From the NCBI GenBank assembly GCA_027924585.1, contig BSBM01000865.1:1426001-1490000 (forward strand): a stretch of 64,000 bases of DNA, read 5' to 3'. Within the stretch, counting starts at the first letter, position 1. Every line of letters starts with the position of its first letter. A program made the position numbers and the translations under genes. The notes under the pieces were generated by a model. The model was given only the letters and a program-made list of their open reading frames with translations, did not search any database and was not told the origin of the DNA. Positions 11,913 through 25,678 of this stretch are shown piece by piece. Origin of the DNA: Larix kaempferi (Eukaryota > Streptophyta > Pinopsida > Pinales > Pinaceae).

Positions 11913-13453
11913 ATTATTTATAGTCATGTAAAGCTTTTTACTGCGGAATTTGGAAGTTCTAGTTCTATTTATCCTCTAGATTAATCAAATCAAATAAGTT
12001 ATAACAAATGTATCGTCTGAATTTCAAAGATTCTACCATAGAAAAAGAGTCTTTATTTGCAGGTTTTGTAACACCCTGTGCATTCTGATTTTCGTCTAAC
12101 CTTATATCAAGGCAATGCCAAGGCTAGACCAGTTTAAAATCAAGTGCTCATGAAAAATTTGGATCCGGATCCACCACGATCCACCTAGGATCCTTCATGG
12201 AAATGGATCTGCTGGAGTAGGAAATAGATCCTAAAATCCCATGAAATGGATCCCATGAAAAATAAAATAGATCCAGAAATTTTCAAAAGGGTACTGAAAC
12301 TTCTAATGCTTTTGTGACCCACCAACCCTCGAAAAAAACAACTTTTAAGGAAAAAACCTACAAAACCCTAAATTCCCAAAGGTCAAAACCATAAACCCCA
12401 TTCCTAGTCAAGGTCTGATCTGTCCTTATTCAATATATGCTCTTGAACTCTAATTTATCAAGTTCTACTCTCATGGTTTCTGTTTGATCTATCTTTATGG
12501 TCAAGGTTTGATGCCAAGATTTGATTTATCCTTATGTGCTATGTTGTTGCTTGCTTCACCCACATTGTTATTTAGTGACTGATTTTGCTTGCTTATGGTT
12601 CGGATTGCCTTACAAAACCTCTTTTTAATGGTGAAAAATGCCCAGGATTCATCAAACAGTGCCCATAATTAAGATGAACAAGTTTACTTCTTATAACATT
12701 GCTTTGATGTTGTTGTTGATGACTTAGACTGCTGAGAACTGGTGTTAGGCTCCTCTCATGCCCAAGACAGCTCTCTAAAGTTTCCCTCTCAACCACCACT
12801 AGGACAAGGTCAACCCTTCTAAAGAGTGGATAGTCATACAAAATGGGTGGTAACAGGTTCAATGATCAATTCAGTGTATTTGGAGGGTCGGTGCCCTAAG
12901 TCCAAGGAGTTTGTTCTAAAAACCAAGACATGAGATCCACGTTTTAAGGATGTTTGTTATCTTAGTTAAGGAAGCATCCACCCATGTCTAAGTGAGGGAT
13001 CTGGTGATGATTTTTGAGTAAGGGATCCATATCATACATCTCCTTAGTCTTTTATATGTAAAAGGTTTTTTGACTTCTCCATGCCAATCCCACCAAAACA
13101 ACCCAGATCCATGTAATTGCATTTTAAAAAGACAACCCTTAATAGTAATGTGACAAAGGTCCTGTCATCACCACTTGTAGGTGCCCCTAGAGATGGATCC
13201 AAGATGGATAACGGAAGGGAGGGGCAGCCAAAGAGGTGCAACCAAGATATCCTCGACTCCCAATGGATGGTTGTCACGCCAATCGAGGCAATCTTCTCTT
13301 TATGTTATCTAGACCAAGACAACAAAGGGGGAGACCCAGATCTACACCCGACAGGAGAGATCAAACCAAAACACCAGATCAAATTGATTATAGGTGAAGT
13401 ACGTAAGGTGTATGGTAAACCCTAGATCTATGGATAAAGTCACAAGGTAAATG
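11913..13453. other. Unassigned region before copia F
   Basis: No gene is recognised. Around 12160-12290 there is a run of GGATCC/GGATCT-type motifs (GATCCACC, GGATCCT, GGATCTG). The open stretches at 12593-12862 (minus) and 13117-13425 (plus) show no family motif. I looked for C-lobe kinase exons here and did not find any. Confidence 0.45.
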
Positions 13454-14062
13454 TGTTAGAAAAACAGGATCGCAGAGCAATAACAATAAATAGAAATGCA
13501 AATATAATCACACATACACATTACAAGAGAGACACAGATATATCGTGGTTCACCCAACTTGGGCTACATCCACACTGAATTTTCTAGTCCTTATTATTAT
13601 TACCATCCAGCAAGGTGAAGGGATACAACCTGCAGCACAACCATTGCACTTCCTCTTCTCTGTTTCACAGTCTCTCTCCTGATCTCAGAGATCTTTACAA
13701 TGCATAAAACCTAATACATCATCCCTAGTTGTATTAGAATGTCTTAATTTTATAAGGGAAATACAATGGGAAAATACCACGGGATACCCAAAACCATGGG
13801 CCCGCAAAACAGCTGGCGAAAACAGCCCCAAAAATTTCCTTCGGGGGTGCTGCCCTCAAATCCCTGTCGGGGGACCGTTGGCCCCCGGACCCCCCAGCCT
13901 GGGGGGATGGTCCCCCATGGAACCCTGTGGGGGGGCGATTCCCCCCCACACCCCCCCGCTGGGGTGAGTGTACAGTCCACCTACATATCATATAAACTGG
14001 GGTACAAACACGACTGATACAATATCATCTATGAGACTAGAAGATCTAGCTCCACAACCAAC
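13454..14062 (-). repeat. 3' LTR of copia F
   Basis: On the plus strand it begins TGTTAGAAAAACAGG and ends CCACAACCAACA. It pairs with 18103-18699. It contains a very GC-rich block (about 13840-13975) made of C and G runs able to fold back on each other, in an otherwise AT-rich LTR. Confidence 0.95.
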
Positions 14063-14075
14063 AATCTCCCACTTG
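14063..14075 (-). other. Polypurine tract of copia F
   Basis: On the minus strand it reads CCAAGTGGGAGAT directly before the 3' LTR. The position and purine richness fit the plus-strand primer. Confidence 0.8.
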
Positions 14076-14148
14076 GAGACTGATCACAGAAACTCCACCG
14101 CTGCTGCACTTGCTAGACTTGGACTTGGAAAATTTCTCCTCTTCACCT

Positions 14149-15732
14149 TCATGCTAGAAGGCCAACTGAAACCGAGCACGAACTCAATTTCTCTCTGGTC
14201 ACTACCTTTGTGAACATGTCTGCAAGATTCTGGCTAGTATGTATCTTTTCCAGCTTCAACAGTTCATCTTCCAGAACAGAGCGTATGAAATGGTACTTGA
14301 GTTGTATATGTTTAGTCCTGGAATGAAATGCTGAGTTCTTTGCAAGGTGAATGGTACTCTGGTTGTCACTATACAATCTGCTATCCTTCTGCTTCTTACC
14401 CACTTCCTCCATAAACCTCTACAACCAAATCATCTCTTTACTAGCCTCTGTAATGGCAACATACTCTGCTTCTGTTGTTGAAAGTGCAACAACCTTCTGT
14501 AGTTTCGAAATCTAGCTTACTGCTGTTCCACCTACGGTAAACACATACCCTGTGGTGCTCCTCCTTCTATCCTTGTCACCTACCATATCTGCATCAACAT
14601 ATCCCTGTAGAACAGTGTCTGAACCTCCAAAACATAATGCATCAGTGGTAGTACCTCTCAAATACTTGATAATCCACTGTACTGCCTTCCAATGTTCTTT
14701 ACCTAGATTGTTCATATATCTGCTCACAACTCCCACTGCATGTGCAATATCTGGTCTTGTGCACACCATGGCATACATCAAGCTGCCAACTGCTGATTGA
14801 TAGGGAATCTTGGACATGTAATCTGTCTCTTCTTGTGTCTTGGGACACATTTCCTTACTTAGACTGAAATGGCTAGCCAAAGGTGTACTTACAGGTTTTG
14901 CATTCTGCATTCTGAACCTCTCCAACACCTTTTGTATGTACTCACTTTGAGACAATGTCAATTTGCGATTTTTCCTGTCTCTCGTTATTCTCATACCAAG
15001 GATTTGCTTTGCAGAACCCAAATCCTTCATCGCAAATGAATTAGCTAGCTTCCTTTTGAGTACATTTATATCCTACATGTCAGACCCTGCAACAAGCATG
15101 TCATCCACATACAATAACAAGATAATATATCTTCCATTGTCTAGCTTCTTGAAATAAACACAGTGGTCAGAATGACATCTACTATAACCTTGTTCAGTCA
15201 TAAACCTGTCAAACTTTAGATACCACTGCCTTGGAGCTTGCTTCAAGCCATACAATCTCTTTTTCAACCTACATACCAGATCCTCCTTACCTTTGACCTC
15301 ATACCCTTGTGGCTGCTACATATATATTTCTTCCTCCAAATACCCATGGAGGAAGGCTGTTTTTACATCTAACTGTTCAAGATGCAAATCTTCTACCGCC
15401 ACTAGACTTAAGATAGTTCTAATTGAAGTCATCTTAACAACAGGAGAAAATATTTCATCAAAATCTATACCTTTCTTCTGTGCAAACCCCTTTACAACAA
15501 GTCTGGCCTTGTACCGCTTCTTACCTCCTTCTTCTTCCTCCAACCTGTAAATCCATTTGTTTTGTAATGCTCTTTTACCAGCAGGCAACTGAACCAAATC
15601 CCAAGTCTGGTTTCCTACCAATGAGTCCATCTCCTCATTCATGCCTTGCTCCCACTTCTTTCTAGTTTCCACTTGCATTGCTTTTTCATAACATTTTGGT
15701 TCACCAGAATCAGTCATCAATAAATAATACAT
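14149..15732 (-). pseudogene. Copia RT and RNase H (element F), broken
   Basis: Minus-strand fragments at 15316-15732, 15073-15267, 14512-15030 and 14149-14412 make up one RT-RNase H region. The first carries NQTWDLVQLPAGKRAL and LDVKTAFLHGYLEEEI. The second has MKKRLYGLKQAPRQWY and the catalytic LLYVDDMLVAG. The third carries MKDLGSAKQILGM and the start of RNase H (DADMVGDKDRRRSTTG). The last holds DNQSTIHLAKN and MFTKVVTREK. Stops and a frame change separate the pieces. YVDD is intact, but the protein could not be made in full. Confidence 0.92.
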
Positions 15733-15744
15733 TGAAGGAGAGTA

Positions 15745-17335
15745 TCATTCAGGGAGTCTACTTAACCTGGTAGATCTTCTTACAGTTGCAAGAGTTTCAG
15801 GTACTTGTTGCTGCTCTTGATTTTCTGGCACCTTCGAAACTTCATTTTCTTTAATTTCATCAAGCACTATGTACTTTGTGTTTTCCTTTTCTTGTTTCTT
15901 TCCCTGCAACTGATCTTTATACATGACCTTTTCATTGAATATCACATCTCTACTCCTGATGATTTTGTTATTTTCACAATCCCATAAACGATAACCAAAT
16001 TCATCAACCCCATATCCAATAAAGGTACATTTCTTGGATTTAGCTTCAAGCTTTGCTCTATTTTATTTATCAATATGGACAAATGCTTCACAACCAAACG
16101 TTCTAAGAAATGAGTAGTTTACCTTTTTATCTGTCCATGCTTCCTCTGGAATACCACCATCCAAAGCACTTGAAGGTCCTCTGTTTATTAAATAAATAGC
16201 AGTATTTACAGCATCCGCCCAAAACTGTAAGGGCAACCCTGCATGTAGTCTCATACACCTTGCACGCTCCATGATCGTTCTGTTCATCTTTTCTGACACA
16301 CCATTTTCCTGTGGTGTTCCTGGGACTATCTTCTCTCTACGAATCCCATGGTATGAACAGTAACTATCAAACTCCTTGCCACAGTACTCACCTCCATTAT
16401 AAGATATGAGACACTTCAATCTTTTTCCTATCTCATTCTCAACCAAAGCTTTCCACTTCTTAAAAGTAACAAACACATCAGATTTCTGTCTAATGCAATA
16501 AACCCAAGTTTTTCTAGTTGCATCATCAATAAATGTAACATAATAATGAGAGCCACCAAGAGATTGTACCTGATCCGGTCCCCATACATCTATATGCACA
16601 AGCTCTAATTTTTCAATCTTCTTATGTTTTCCAACCCTGAGAAATCTGACTCTCTTCTGTTCTCCATAAACACAGTTTTCACAGAATTCCAAACTTACCT
16701 GCTTCAAATCTGGCAGCAACTTCCTTGAGTGGAGAATCTGCATCCCCTTCTCACTCATGTGGCCAATCCTATGATGCCACAATGTTGTATATGTTCCTGT
16801 GGAAGCTAAAGAGATAGAATGGTCAGTATTATGAGGACATAAATACAACGTACCTACTATGTCTCCTTTTGCTATCACCATTGATCCTTTAGTGATCTTC
16901 CACCACTTTTCTCCGAACGTAGATAGACAGCCGCCATCTCCCAACTGCCCTGTTGAGATCAGATTTCTTTTCATAGCAGGAATATGCCTAACTTCTTTCA
17001 ACAACCAATCAGTTCCATTCTTAACTTTTATCCATACCTTACCCATTGCAACAATTTTACATGGCTCATCATCACCCAATAAAACATGTCCAAAGTCGCC
17101 AGGAACATACTCATGAAAGTATTTCCTATGGGGTGTAGCATGACATGAAGCTCCTGAATCTACTACCCAATAATCACTAGTATTATCTAATGCAAGAATC
17201 AAAGCATCTTGTAACACATCACCTGCTACATTTGCTTCCTGGGTAGTTTCCTTCTGTGCATATCCTTTCTTCTTTAGAGATTTGCAGTGTTTCTTCAGAT
17301 GTCCTTTCTTTCCACATTTTCAGCACTCTATCTTT
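15745..17335 (-). pseudogene. Copia zinc knuckle, protease and integrase (element F)
   Basis: The zinc knuckle (about 17290-17335) reads KCGKKGHLKKHC with a TGA just before it. The open stretch 16063-17217 has the protease motif WVVDSGASCHATP and then the integrase zinc finger (HHRIGHMSEKGM, later CENCVYGEQ). The core shows HIDVWGP, SYNGGEY (Y replacing the usual catalytic-site D in SDNGGEY) and an NGVSEKMNRTIMERAR motif. A short acidic linker (15745-15945) leads to RT. The missing Asp and a stop near 16063 argue that integrase is inactive in this copy. Confidence 0.9.
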
Positions 17336-17463
17336 CCCAGTCTGGACTTGGATCTGCCAGTTTTAGACTTTCCACGATTACCTTGGCTCTTTCCTCTCTC
17401 CTTTTGTCTTCCTTTGCTCTCCATGGTCAACGCATTACCTGATGTCTCACCTGTGCTTTTTCT

Positions 17464-18036
17464 TCACATTTCCTTGCTAAGAATAACACCAATAACATCA
17501 TCAAATTTCAAGGTGTTTGAACCAGAGATAGAGTTACTTACAGCCATGACCAAGCTATTCCAGCTTTTTGGCAATGAACACAAGATTAGAAGAGCCCTAA
17601 CCTCATCATCAAAGTTCACACTTACAGAACTTAGCTGATTTGTAACCGTATTAAACTCATTTAAATGATTAGTAACAGATCCACCTTCAGCCATCTTCAT
17701 ATTAAATAAACGCTTCATTAGAAATACCTTGTTGGAGGCCGAGGGTTTTTCATACAGCTTACCCAATGCTTTCATCAAACCCTCTGTTGTCATTTCTTTT
17801 GAGATATTGAAAGCCATCGACAAAGTCAAGCTCAACCATATTGTTCCCAGAGCTTTTCTATCAAGAACCTCCCATTCTTCATCCTTCATAGCCATCGGCT
17901 GTTTTGCTTTTCCTCCCAATGGTAGGAATAGATCCTTCTGGTACAGATACTCCTCCATTTGCTTCTTCCATAACCCGAAGTTTTGGCCGTTAAACTTCTC
18001 GACCTTAAACTTTCCTTCTTCTGCCATTGCTCCCAC
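17464..18036 (-). pseudogene. Copia gag (element F)
   Basis: The 190-residue minus-strand ORF starts MGAMAEEGKFKVEKFNG, 52 bp from the primer site. It carries the copia gag signature: NFGLWKKQMEEYLYQ, WLSLTLSMAFNI and LMKRLFNMKMAEGGSV. It encodes the nucleocapsid-forming protein, acting in cytoplasmic virus-like particles. It ends at a stop before the zinc knuckle, which in this family is normally in the same frame. The gag itself is intact in length. Confidence 0.9.
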
Positions 18037-18087
18037 TCAAACCAGAAACCCTAGCTTCCTGCGGGTTTAACTGCCAAATAGACCTTT

Positions 18088-18100
18088 GGCTCTGATACCA
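18088..18100 (-). other. Primer binding site of copia F
   Basis: On the minus strand it reads TGGTATCAGAGCC, two bases inside the 5' LTR. This is the classic plant site complementary to the 3' end of initiator tRNA-Met. Confidence 0.95.
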
Positions 18101-18102
18101 AT

Positions 18103-18699
18103 TGTTAGAAAAACAGGATCGCAGAGCAATAACAATAAACAAAAATGCAAATATAATCACACATACACATTACAAGAGAGACACAAATATATCGTGGTTC
18201 ACCCAACTTGGGCTACGTCCACACTGAATTTGCTAGTCCTTATTATTATTACCGTCCAGCAAGGTGAAGGGATACAACCTGCAGCACAACCACTGCACTT
18301 CCTCTTCTCTATTTCACAGTCTCTCTCCTGATCTCAGAGATCTTTACAATGCATAAAACCTAATACATCATCCCTAGCTGTATTACAATGTCTTAATTTT
18401 ATAAGGGAAATACAATGGGAAAATACCACGGGATACCCAAAACCATGGGCCCGCAAAACAGCTAGGGAAAACAGCCCCAAAAATTTCCTTCGGGGGCTGC
18501 CCCCGAACCCCCGCTAGCCCCCGGACCCCCTAGCCAGGGGGGATGGTCCCCTGTGGAACCCCGTGGGGGGGCGATGCCCCCCCACACCCCCCCGTTGGGG
18601 TGAGTGTACAGTCCACCTACATATCATATAAACTGGGGTACAAACACGGCTGATACAATATCATCTATGAGACTAGAAGATTTGGCTCCACAACCAACA
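18103..18699 (-). repeat. 5' LTR of copia F
   Basis: On the plus strand it begins TGTTAGAAAAACAGG and ends CAACCAACA. It matches 13454-14062 throughout apart from scattered substitutions and a shorter GC-rich block (about 18490-18605). Confidence 0.95.
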
Positions 18700-18704
18700 A
18701 AATG

Positions 18705-21700
18705 ATAAGTTGGATCAAGGGTTTAAATAGTGTAAATTTAGTCCAACATGTTTAAGTGAGTGACTTATGAAGTTTATAATGGGATCAAGGATTAGGGTAC
18801 TAGTCAATTGTGAGAAAATCCACCACCTTGGGAACCGTGTCCAATGTGAGGTAGTTAAGGGTTGAATTGGGGCTTGACCAGTACCAGAGACTAACTTGAT
18901 TATAAGATATGACAATGTCGAGGGGTTCAAGAGACCAAGACAAGGATCAAACCACAAGTTAACCCAACAATCTAAGAAAGTTGAAAGAGATTGGAGAAAT
19001 ACAAGTTCCTTGGGAATTGAGATAAATGGAATCAAAAAGAGGTTAACTTGTAGATCGTGACCCCTATGATATAAGACAAGTGGGCTACTAAAGGTATGAT
19101 GGTTGGATCTTGCTAGATCTAATAGTTCATGATGTGACCCAAGTGGACCACAATCCCTTAAAACAAGGAATGCTACCCCCAAGGCAAGATTTCACAAAAT
19201 GACATACTAGACATACGTTTCAAGGTATGCTTATTCCAAATCCACCAAAATCTCAACTGCCCATGTCCTACAAGTGGACAAACTCAAATTCCCCAAGGAG
19301 TGTGACCTTGCCCAAGGAGGGCCAAAAGCATGATAAATGGGATCAAGTCAAGTCCAATGGCCACAAAAATATAGATCCAAGTAGTTTATGCTAGTATCAA
19401 TGTGGATCTAGGAAATCAAGGCAATCCAGTGGATAGATCTCAATAGATCTGAGATTGAAGATATCTCCAAGTGGTCCAAATGGGGTTTAACCCTTAAAAT
19501 GAGGAATAGGGTCCAAAAGGTAGAAATCACTAAAGTGATAGTCTAGGGGTAGGTTATTGGATGTGTAGATTGTAGATCAAGTGAAATCTTAACTACCCAC
19601 ATATTATATCTAGGTTAACTCACCCAAACCAAGGAGTGCGACCTCACTTGGAGAGGCTAAGTTGCCTTGGGAAGACGGTCAAATGGAGGCCAATCCTCAC
19701 CAAACTATAGATCCGGGATGCCGTGGATACTATAGAGGTGGCTTTTAAATGTCTTACCCAAGAAGCCACTAGATCTTTGTAGATCTGAGAAAATGTAAAA
19801 ATGGGGGTTTTAATTAATTATGGTTTGAAGTAACTTAGACAAATGGATGGATCATTGAAAGAGAAATTACCTTGAGATCATACTTGAGTGATGAAGAGAG
19901 ATGCCTTGTTGTTGAGGAAGACTCCCGCAGAGATCAAATGAGAGATTGTTGAATTTGCTTGCCGAAATGATGCCCTATCCCACAAGTGCGACCTCCTCTA
20001 CCTGTCAATCCAAGGAAAGCGATTTCAATCAGAAAGGTCAAGTATGGAGGAGATACAAGCAAAGTGCAAATGTAACATGAAATAGAAGGTCCTGGGACAA
20101 TAATACTCCCTGTTACCAATGAAGAAACCCAAAGAAAAAGTAGGGAGGGTCCTCCCCTACCAATACGTCCTCCTTGAATGAATTCGGCCTCCACCTGTAG
20201 ATGCAAAAAATGGTACAAAAATATGGCAAGACAATATCTCCAATAACTCAGTGCAAAGGAAGAATCAACTAACGAACACCAATAGCATTCACCACAACAC
20301 TGGAGATAGATGCAATAATAATTTTCTATTCCAATAATCCAGAGCCACAAGTCCCCTTTACAATGAGAATCTCTCTCCTTTAAATAGGAGGGAGAGAGTC
20401 CACAATCTAACCACTTTTTGAATGAGTGGCTAAGATTAAAATATTAAAAGATCTAATCAATGGTTGAGATGAACTCAACAATAAAATACATGGATCACTA
20501 ATAAAATATAGCAATAAGTGGACAAAATTGCCCTAGGAGAGGGGATCCCACCAAATCATGATGAAAAAATATAACAGCTAGCTCATGGTGGGTCCAAGGG
20601 GTATTTTAAGACACCCTTGGTCAATCTCCATAGCACAATAATAATAAAATAGTCATCAAAGTACCAAATCGTGCCTCTATGGACAAATCATGAGCATTAG
20701 GAGGCTCCAGAAATCATCAGAAAATGCCATAAGTGATGGATGTGGGTCTCAATGAAGCTGAAACTGCTGGAGAAGGTGTGGAAGACATCCCACTCATCAT
20801 CCCATGCCAAAAATTTTATTCAGTATCCCAAACCGAATTCCTCTGTAGCCATTTCTGTTGATTCTGAACTACCTCGAGAAGCGTGAAACTACCCAAACTT
20901 CCTCCTAGAGTGCCTGCGCTGTCAAGGTGAGGGCACCAATATGTCTAGGAGGAGGGTAATATGGTAAAATCAAGTGGCTGGACCACCCCCTCCATGCACA
21001 GCGCCCTAGGTGAACCAAACAAAATCCATCTCTGCTCTAACAGGGTCTCCGACAGAGCAAGACTGCACTAGGATAGCCTACTGAGGCTCAATCATCACTG
21101 TAACTACCCAAAACTGAAAGTGGACTGTCTCATTGGACTCAGAAGGTCCAAATATATCCAAGATGTGTACCCATACACCATATGGATCTTTGCATGATCA
21201 TATAATATATCCAATATGCCCGAATAGGTGAAATAATAATAATCTGTAAATGATCAAATAATGCTGAAAACCATAAATCATCATCATAACCCTACATCTG
21301 ATGTATAGAACCATCATGTGCATGTGCATAGACCATATATCATATATTTGTGTCATCATAAGGTCTAACCATCTCATGTCCTGTGGCTGACCTTGGTCAA
21401 ACTGGGTTTGACCAAGTCAACATGACCAAATATAACTCCAAATATCATCGAAAGCTGCTGCAAAGTGTCAGAGGTTAATGCATGCTCTATAATTCATTCA
21501 AATTGAAATTATAACAAGTAGCAGTCATTACTAGTGATCTACCAACAAATATATAATGTCATTAATTATTATCATGACTCAGACTAGACTTTCAAGACTA
21601 TACTCACTTCATAGTTGTGATTAATTTGCTAGTGAAGGTTGAAGGCTTAAAATAAACTGGCTAGGCCAAGGGATGACTTACTGACTCAACATTGTGACAC

Positions 21701-24700
21701 TTTGGATATGGGAAAGGGAATAAACACCATAGCATATACTTAATGAGCAACAACATAGGGAATGGCGGTGTCTCACAAATGGATAAGTTGTTCAAAGAGT
21801 ATTTATTCACCTTTAACAGATGCGCACAATCCATAATACAAATGAGGCCAGCAATCATTTTGATATAGCATTTGAGTTTCATTGCTTTTTGGGCCTAAAT
21901 TTTCCATAGCCTTTGATCTATGTGTGTTTATAAACACATTGCATAGATTTACATTTATTTAGGCTTTTTGTAGGTGTGTTTTTAAGGCAATTTTTTACCT
22001 GAGCACTTCTAGGTGTGTCACAGACAGCTTGTTTACCTAGGTATTTACATTTCACAAAAGATATAACATTTTATTTCATAGCCATTTTCATTTGGCTTGC
22101 CTTTCATTCATGCGTGTTTAAAAACACATTGCATGAATATAACATTTCATCTCCCATACTTTGTATTCATGGCAGCACTAAAAGTTTCAGGTTTAGCCAA
22201 CACAACTTTAGTGACTAGGGGGATTTATCAAGGAAATCCAACTCACCATAGGTAAGTTTTGTCACCAACTCAGAGCCGAGACACAATAAACAGGGAAGCT
22301 CATCTAACACAGAGGCTACAGTGGGGAAAAGTCCTCCATGCCACTAGTCAAGTAGTAAGTCAGGGTGATAAACTAAAAGGTAGGTAATGGACGGATGAAG
22401 ACAATGAATAATGGAGCCAACACTAGCAAGCCAAGGTATGGTGGAATGATCACCCCTATTCTCCCTAAGGAGGGTAAAACCGATGAGTATGAATAGTGAA
22501 CTTCTAAGTCTAAGTAGGGACAATATAATATATATAACAAGATCAACCAGGTCCACATATCTATATGATCGCCAGATCATGATACTAAATGCTAAGACAT
22601 GCCATAAGAATGAATATAAAAGAAATATAACCACAACACCATGGTATACCTATTGAGTCATATACCTGAATGCTCATCCTCTAAACCATCATCTGTCCTC
22701 TGAAATTGCCACTGTAACTCTGGGCACTACTGACTGCTCATGTGCAAGTGGTATAATAGCTACATCGGTCATCTCTCTGAGTGTCCCGAGACTCAGTCAT
22801 GGCATGGGAAATATATGCTGTCCAAAATCTGATAGTGATCCAATATAGATGCTCATCTCAGCATCTCAATGCAAGAGAACTGACTGAATAGTGTACTGAA
22901 ATCAGAAAAATAATGTATGGTAGCCCGGCTACTATATATGTGATAATAGGTCCTCTAAAACATATTTATTCACACCAATGATTTTTTGGGTTTTATTAAG
23001 GGCACGCCAAGTATGCAGTGTTGGTGCTCATGATTCTATAAATCCTTTGAAAAATAGACCTTTTCTTGCCAAGTTCATATCATTGGAACATCATCAAATT
23101 CCAACTTGATGATGTAGGATAAGGGGCACTCATATTGCCCCACTTATTTACGGAAAATTATCCCTAAATTTGGTAGGAACTATGAGTCACAAAACATATC
23201 CCTAAATCCGGTAGGCACTGATTCATAGTTCCATCCCATTGTTGGGAACTTTGTCCTTGGGGGTTTTGGCCCATTTTAAGATGGCCTAGATCACCAAATT
23301 TTTTTAAAAAATGTATGAAAGTGGTGGAAATATGCTTGTTGGAAAATTCACCCTCATCAGATATGTGGTGATTTGAGTGCCCCACAGCATATGCCCAACT
23401 TGACCATTGAGTGTTGGGAATGTCCAAATCGATTGTGACCCCAAATCCTAGATGTCTCTAGGCCCCTCAAATTGTGATGCAAGAAAGTAAGACAGAACCT
23501 ACCGAGGATCCTACACCCTCTTAAGTTGGGCAAAACCTGAAATTCATTAAGCTTGAGCATTACTAATGATGTCACACCACTGAAAAGGACCTTTACTTCC
23601 TTGAATGTGTTGACCTTGCTAAATCCAATGTCGAACTTAAACTTGCCAATTAGCATCCTTCTCCACTAAGCACACTAACCATTTTCCTACAATGATTACC
23701 CCTTGTGCTCTTCGGTTTGGAATCCCCAATGCTCCTTGATCCTTCATTAATTTGTAGATTCCCCAGGTTATTGCTCCCCTTTCTTTCTCCAGGGGAATTT
23801 TTGAATAATGTGCTTCAAATATTTGTATGTTACTTAGGGAGTTAATGAGTATTATGAATAATAAAGGTGCCTAGCTAATAGAATATTGTCAAAAATTGTA
23901 ACTCTTCTTGCTTAGCCAACATTGGAATGTTCACTCTGTTATCTACAACAACTAATTGGGCACAACGCCTCCAAACTCAATCTAAATGATCATTCGGATG
24001 TTGGTCGAACGCTCAGCCAACATTGGAATGTTCACGCCATTATCTACAACTAGTTGGGCATGCCTCCAGACTTTTACCTAATTAATACTTCAACAATGGC
24101 CTAAGTGTTTCTCTCCAGCACTAAAGAAGAGCAGAATGGATTTAGAAACATATTGCTCCAGCAACCAATGTGTTCCAATACCATCGAAAGGGAAAACATC
24201 CAGTGGCCATTTGTTAGCATTCCGCAGCAAATATAATATAATGCTTTAGCAGTAAAGAAGTATCAAAGCACTTCTTTCTAATGCACCATTACAAAACAAC
24301 ATGTTGGCATGATTCCCACAGGTAGTTTGCATTACTTGTGGGAAGAAGTAGGGTTAATTTGGCTAAGGTATGATAGTGTGATAGGATTATTTTCAAGAGC
24401 ATAAAAGGCAAAGCCAATCTACTACGCCCTACTTGCAAGGCGACTCAAACCCATCCTTTGTCAAAGGATGCAGTGGGTGGTAAAATCTTGTCCTACAGGT
24501 ATCGATAGAGTATTTGAGAAAGCATGCGAATTGTTATAGCTATTGAATTCACTTCTATGCATCCAAACAAAACTCCCAGATAGTAGAAAAACCCCTCATT
24601 GAGAGTTTACGGCTCCATCTATTTCCCAACAGTCAGAGGAGGAAATAAGCTTGCTAATTGCCAAGAGATAGAATTAGCAACTTAGCTAGAAAAATGGAAG

Positions 24701-25673
24701 AGTTGAGTTATTATAGCTGTAGATCTCATTCAAGATAATTAATGGACAATATGAATCTTTTTTCTGTTGATTAAACAGAATTGTGTGATCATAGGATTGG
24801 CAACGGACTTTAATTTGTATCTTTAACAACGTTTCAACTGTAGCCAGGTGTTGCTCAATGGGTTTGGAACCATTCAAGAATCAACGTCAAATGAAACTCA
24901 TAGTTAGGGATGAGGGAAAGTATGTCTGTAGCTTATGATTTATACATTTCTTAATGGACTGATGGACTAGTAGCAATTTTTTCAGATTGGAGGATTAGTT
25001 GTAACTAATCAAACTACGATTCACCACTTGGCAGTTGGCACTAATTAACATAACCATGACAACAATAAATACAACATCCACAGAGAAGGATATTCAATTA
25101 CACAGCGAATCAATGGATTCACAAAGCAATTGAAGACATAATGAGCAAAGTATTTACCTTGGAAACCTAAAAGGAAAACCGGATTTGAATGGTTGCTCAG
25201 TTTTTATTTTCGACAATTGCAGGATTACAATGCAGGTTCATGGCTCTCTGGCCATTCAGCAATTTACATAGCTAGTCTCCTTTTTTGTATCCTCTATGAT
25301 TGGCCCAAAAGACCGTTAGTGATTTGATCTCCAAGAATATATAGGTAGAGCAGGGGGTAATGGGAAGGCCAAGCATCTTTGTCCTTTCATTTTCCATTCC
25401 CCAGCTTTCCTTTTTCCTATTTCATTTTTTCTTTTCTGATTCATTTTTTTTCTTTCTTTCTTTTCATTCATTTAATTTTTAATTCTTGCATTAACCTTTC
25501 TTTGTTTGAAATTTGAACCCTCAATTATTGTTGGCTCCTTGTCTTTACTGATTTTTACAAACCATTTGTGTTTTTTTCTACAGATCCATTTGGGATCATT
25601 GGCTGGAGTTTCCTTGCATTCCTGAGAATGTCTTTTTGTGGTGAAGGTAAAAGATTTATTTGATTTGTGGGTA
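18705..25673. other. Long unassigned region between copia F and solo LTR E
   Basis: About 7 kb without a recognisable gene. The open stretches at 18715-19182 and 19934-20350 (minus) and at 21661-23656 (minus) show no motif I can place. A palindrome around a TATA-like core (CTCTCTCC, TTTAAATA, GGAGGGAGAGAG, near 20371-20398) could be a decayed LTR promoter. Short hairpins of the form GTGTTTATAAACAC (about 21927) and GTGTTTAAAAACAC (about 22115) recur. Old decayed transposons are likely but unproven. Confidence 0.45.
23915..24080 (+). repeat. Local duplication of about 95 bp
   Basis: AGCCAACATTGGAATGTTCAC occurs near 23920 and again near 24012. Both are followed by TTATCTACAAC, a TTGGGCA motif and GCCTCCA. 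It is two diverged tandem copies. Confidence 0.8.
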
Positions 25674-25678
25674 GCTAT

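Larger units (their letters stand above)
13454..18699 (-). mobile_element. Element F: full-length Ty1/copia retrotransposon
   Basis: The element is 5.2 kb on the minus strand, bounded by LTRs 13454-14062 and 18103-18699 and flanked by the 5-bp duplication aaatg (13449-13453 and 18700-18704). On the minus strand the order is 5' LTR, initiator-Met-type primer site, gag, protease, integrase, RT, RNase H, polypurine tract and 3' LTR. The LTRs differ at several positions and by small indels in the GC-rich block, so the insertion is not recent. The coding region has several stops and is probably inactive. Confidence 0.95.

Noticed and set aside
19947-20400. Possible reverse-strand LTR starting TGTTGAATTTGC with a TATA-like palindrome
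   Set aside because: No matching end, no target duplication and no primer site could be found, so boundaries would be guesswork.
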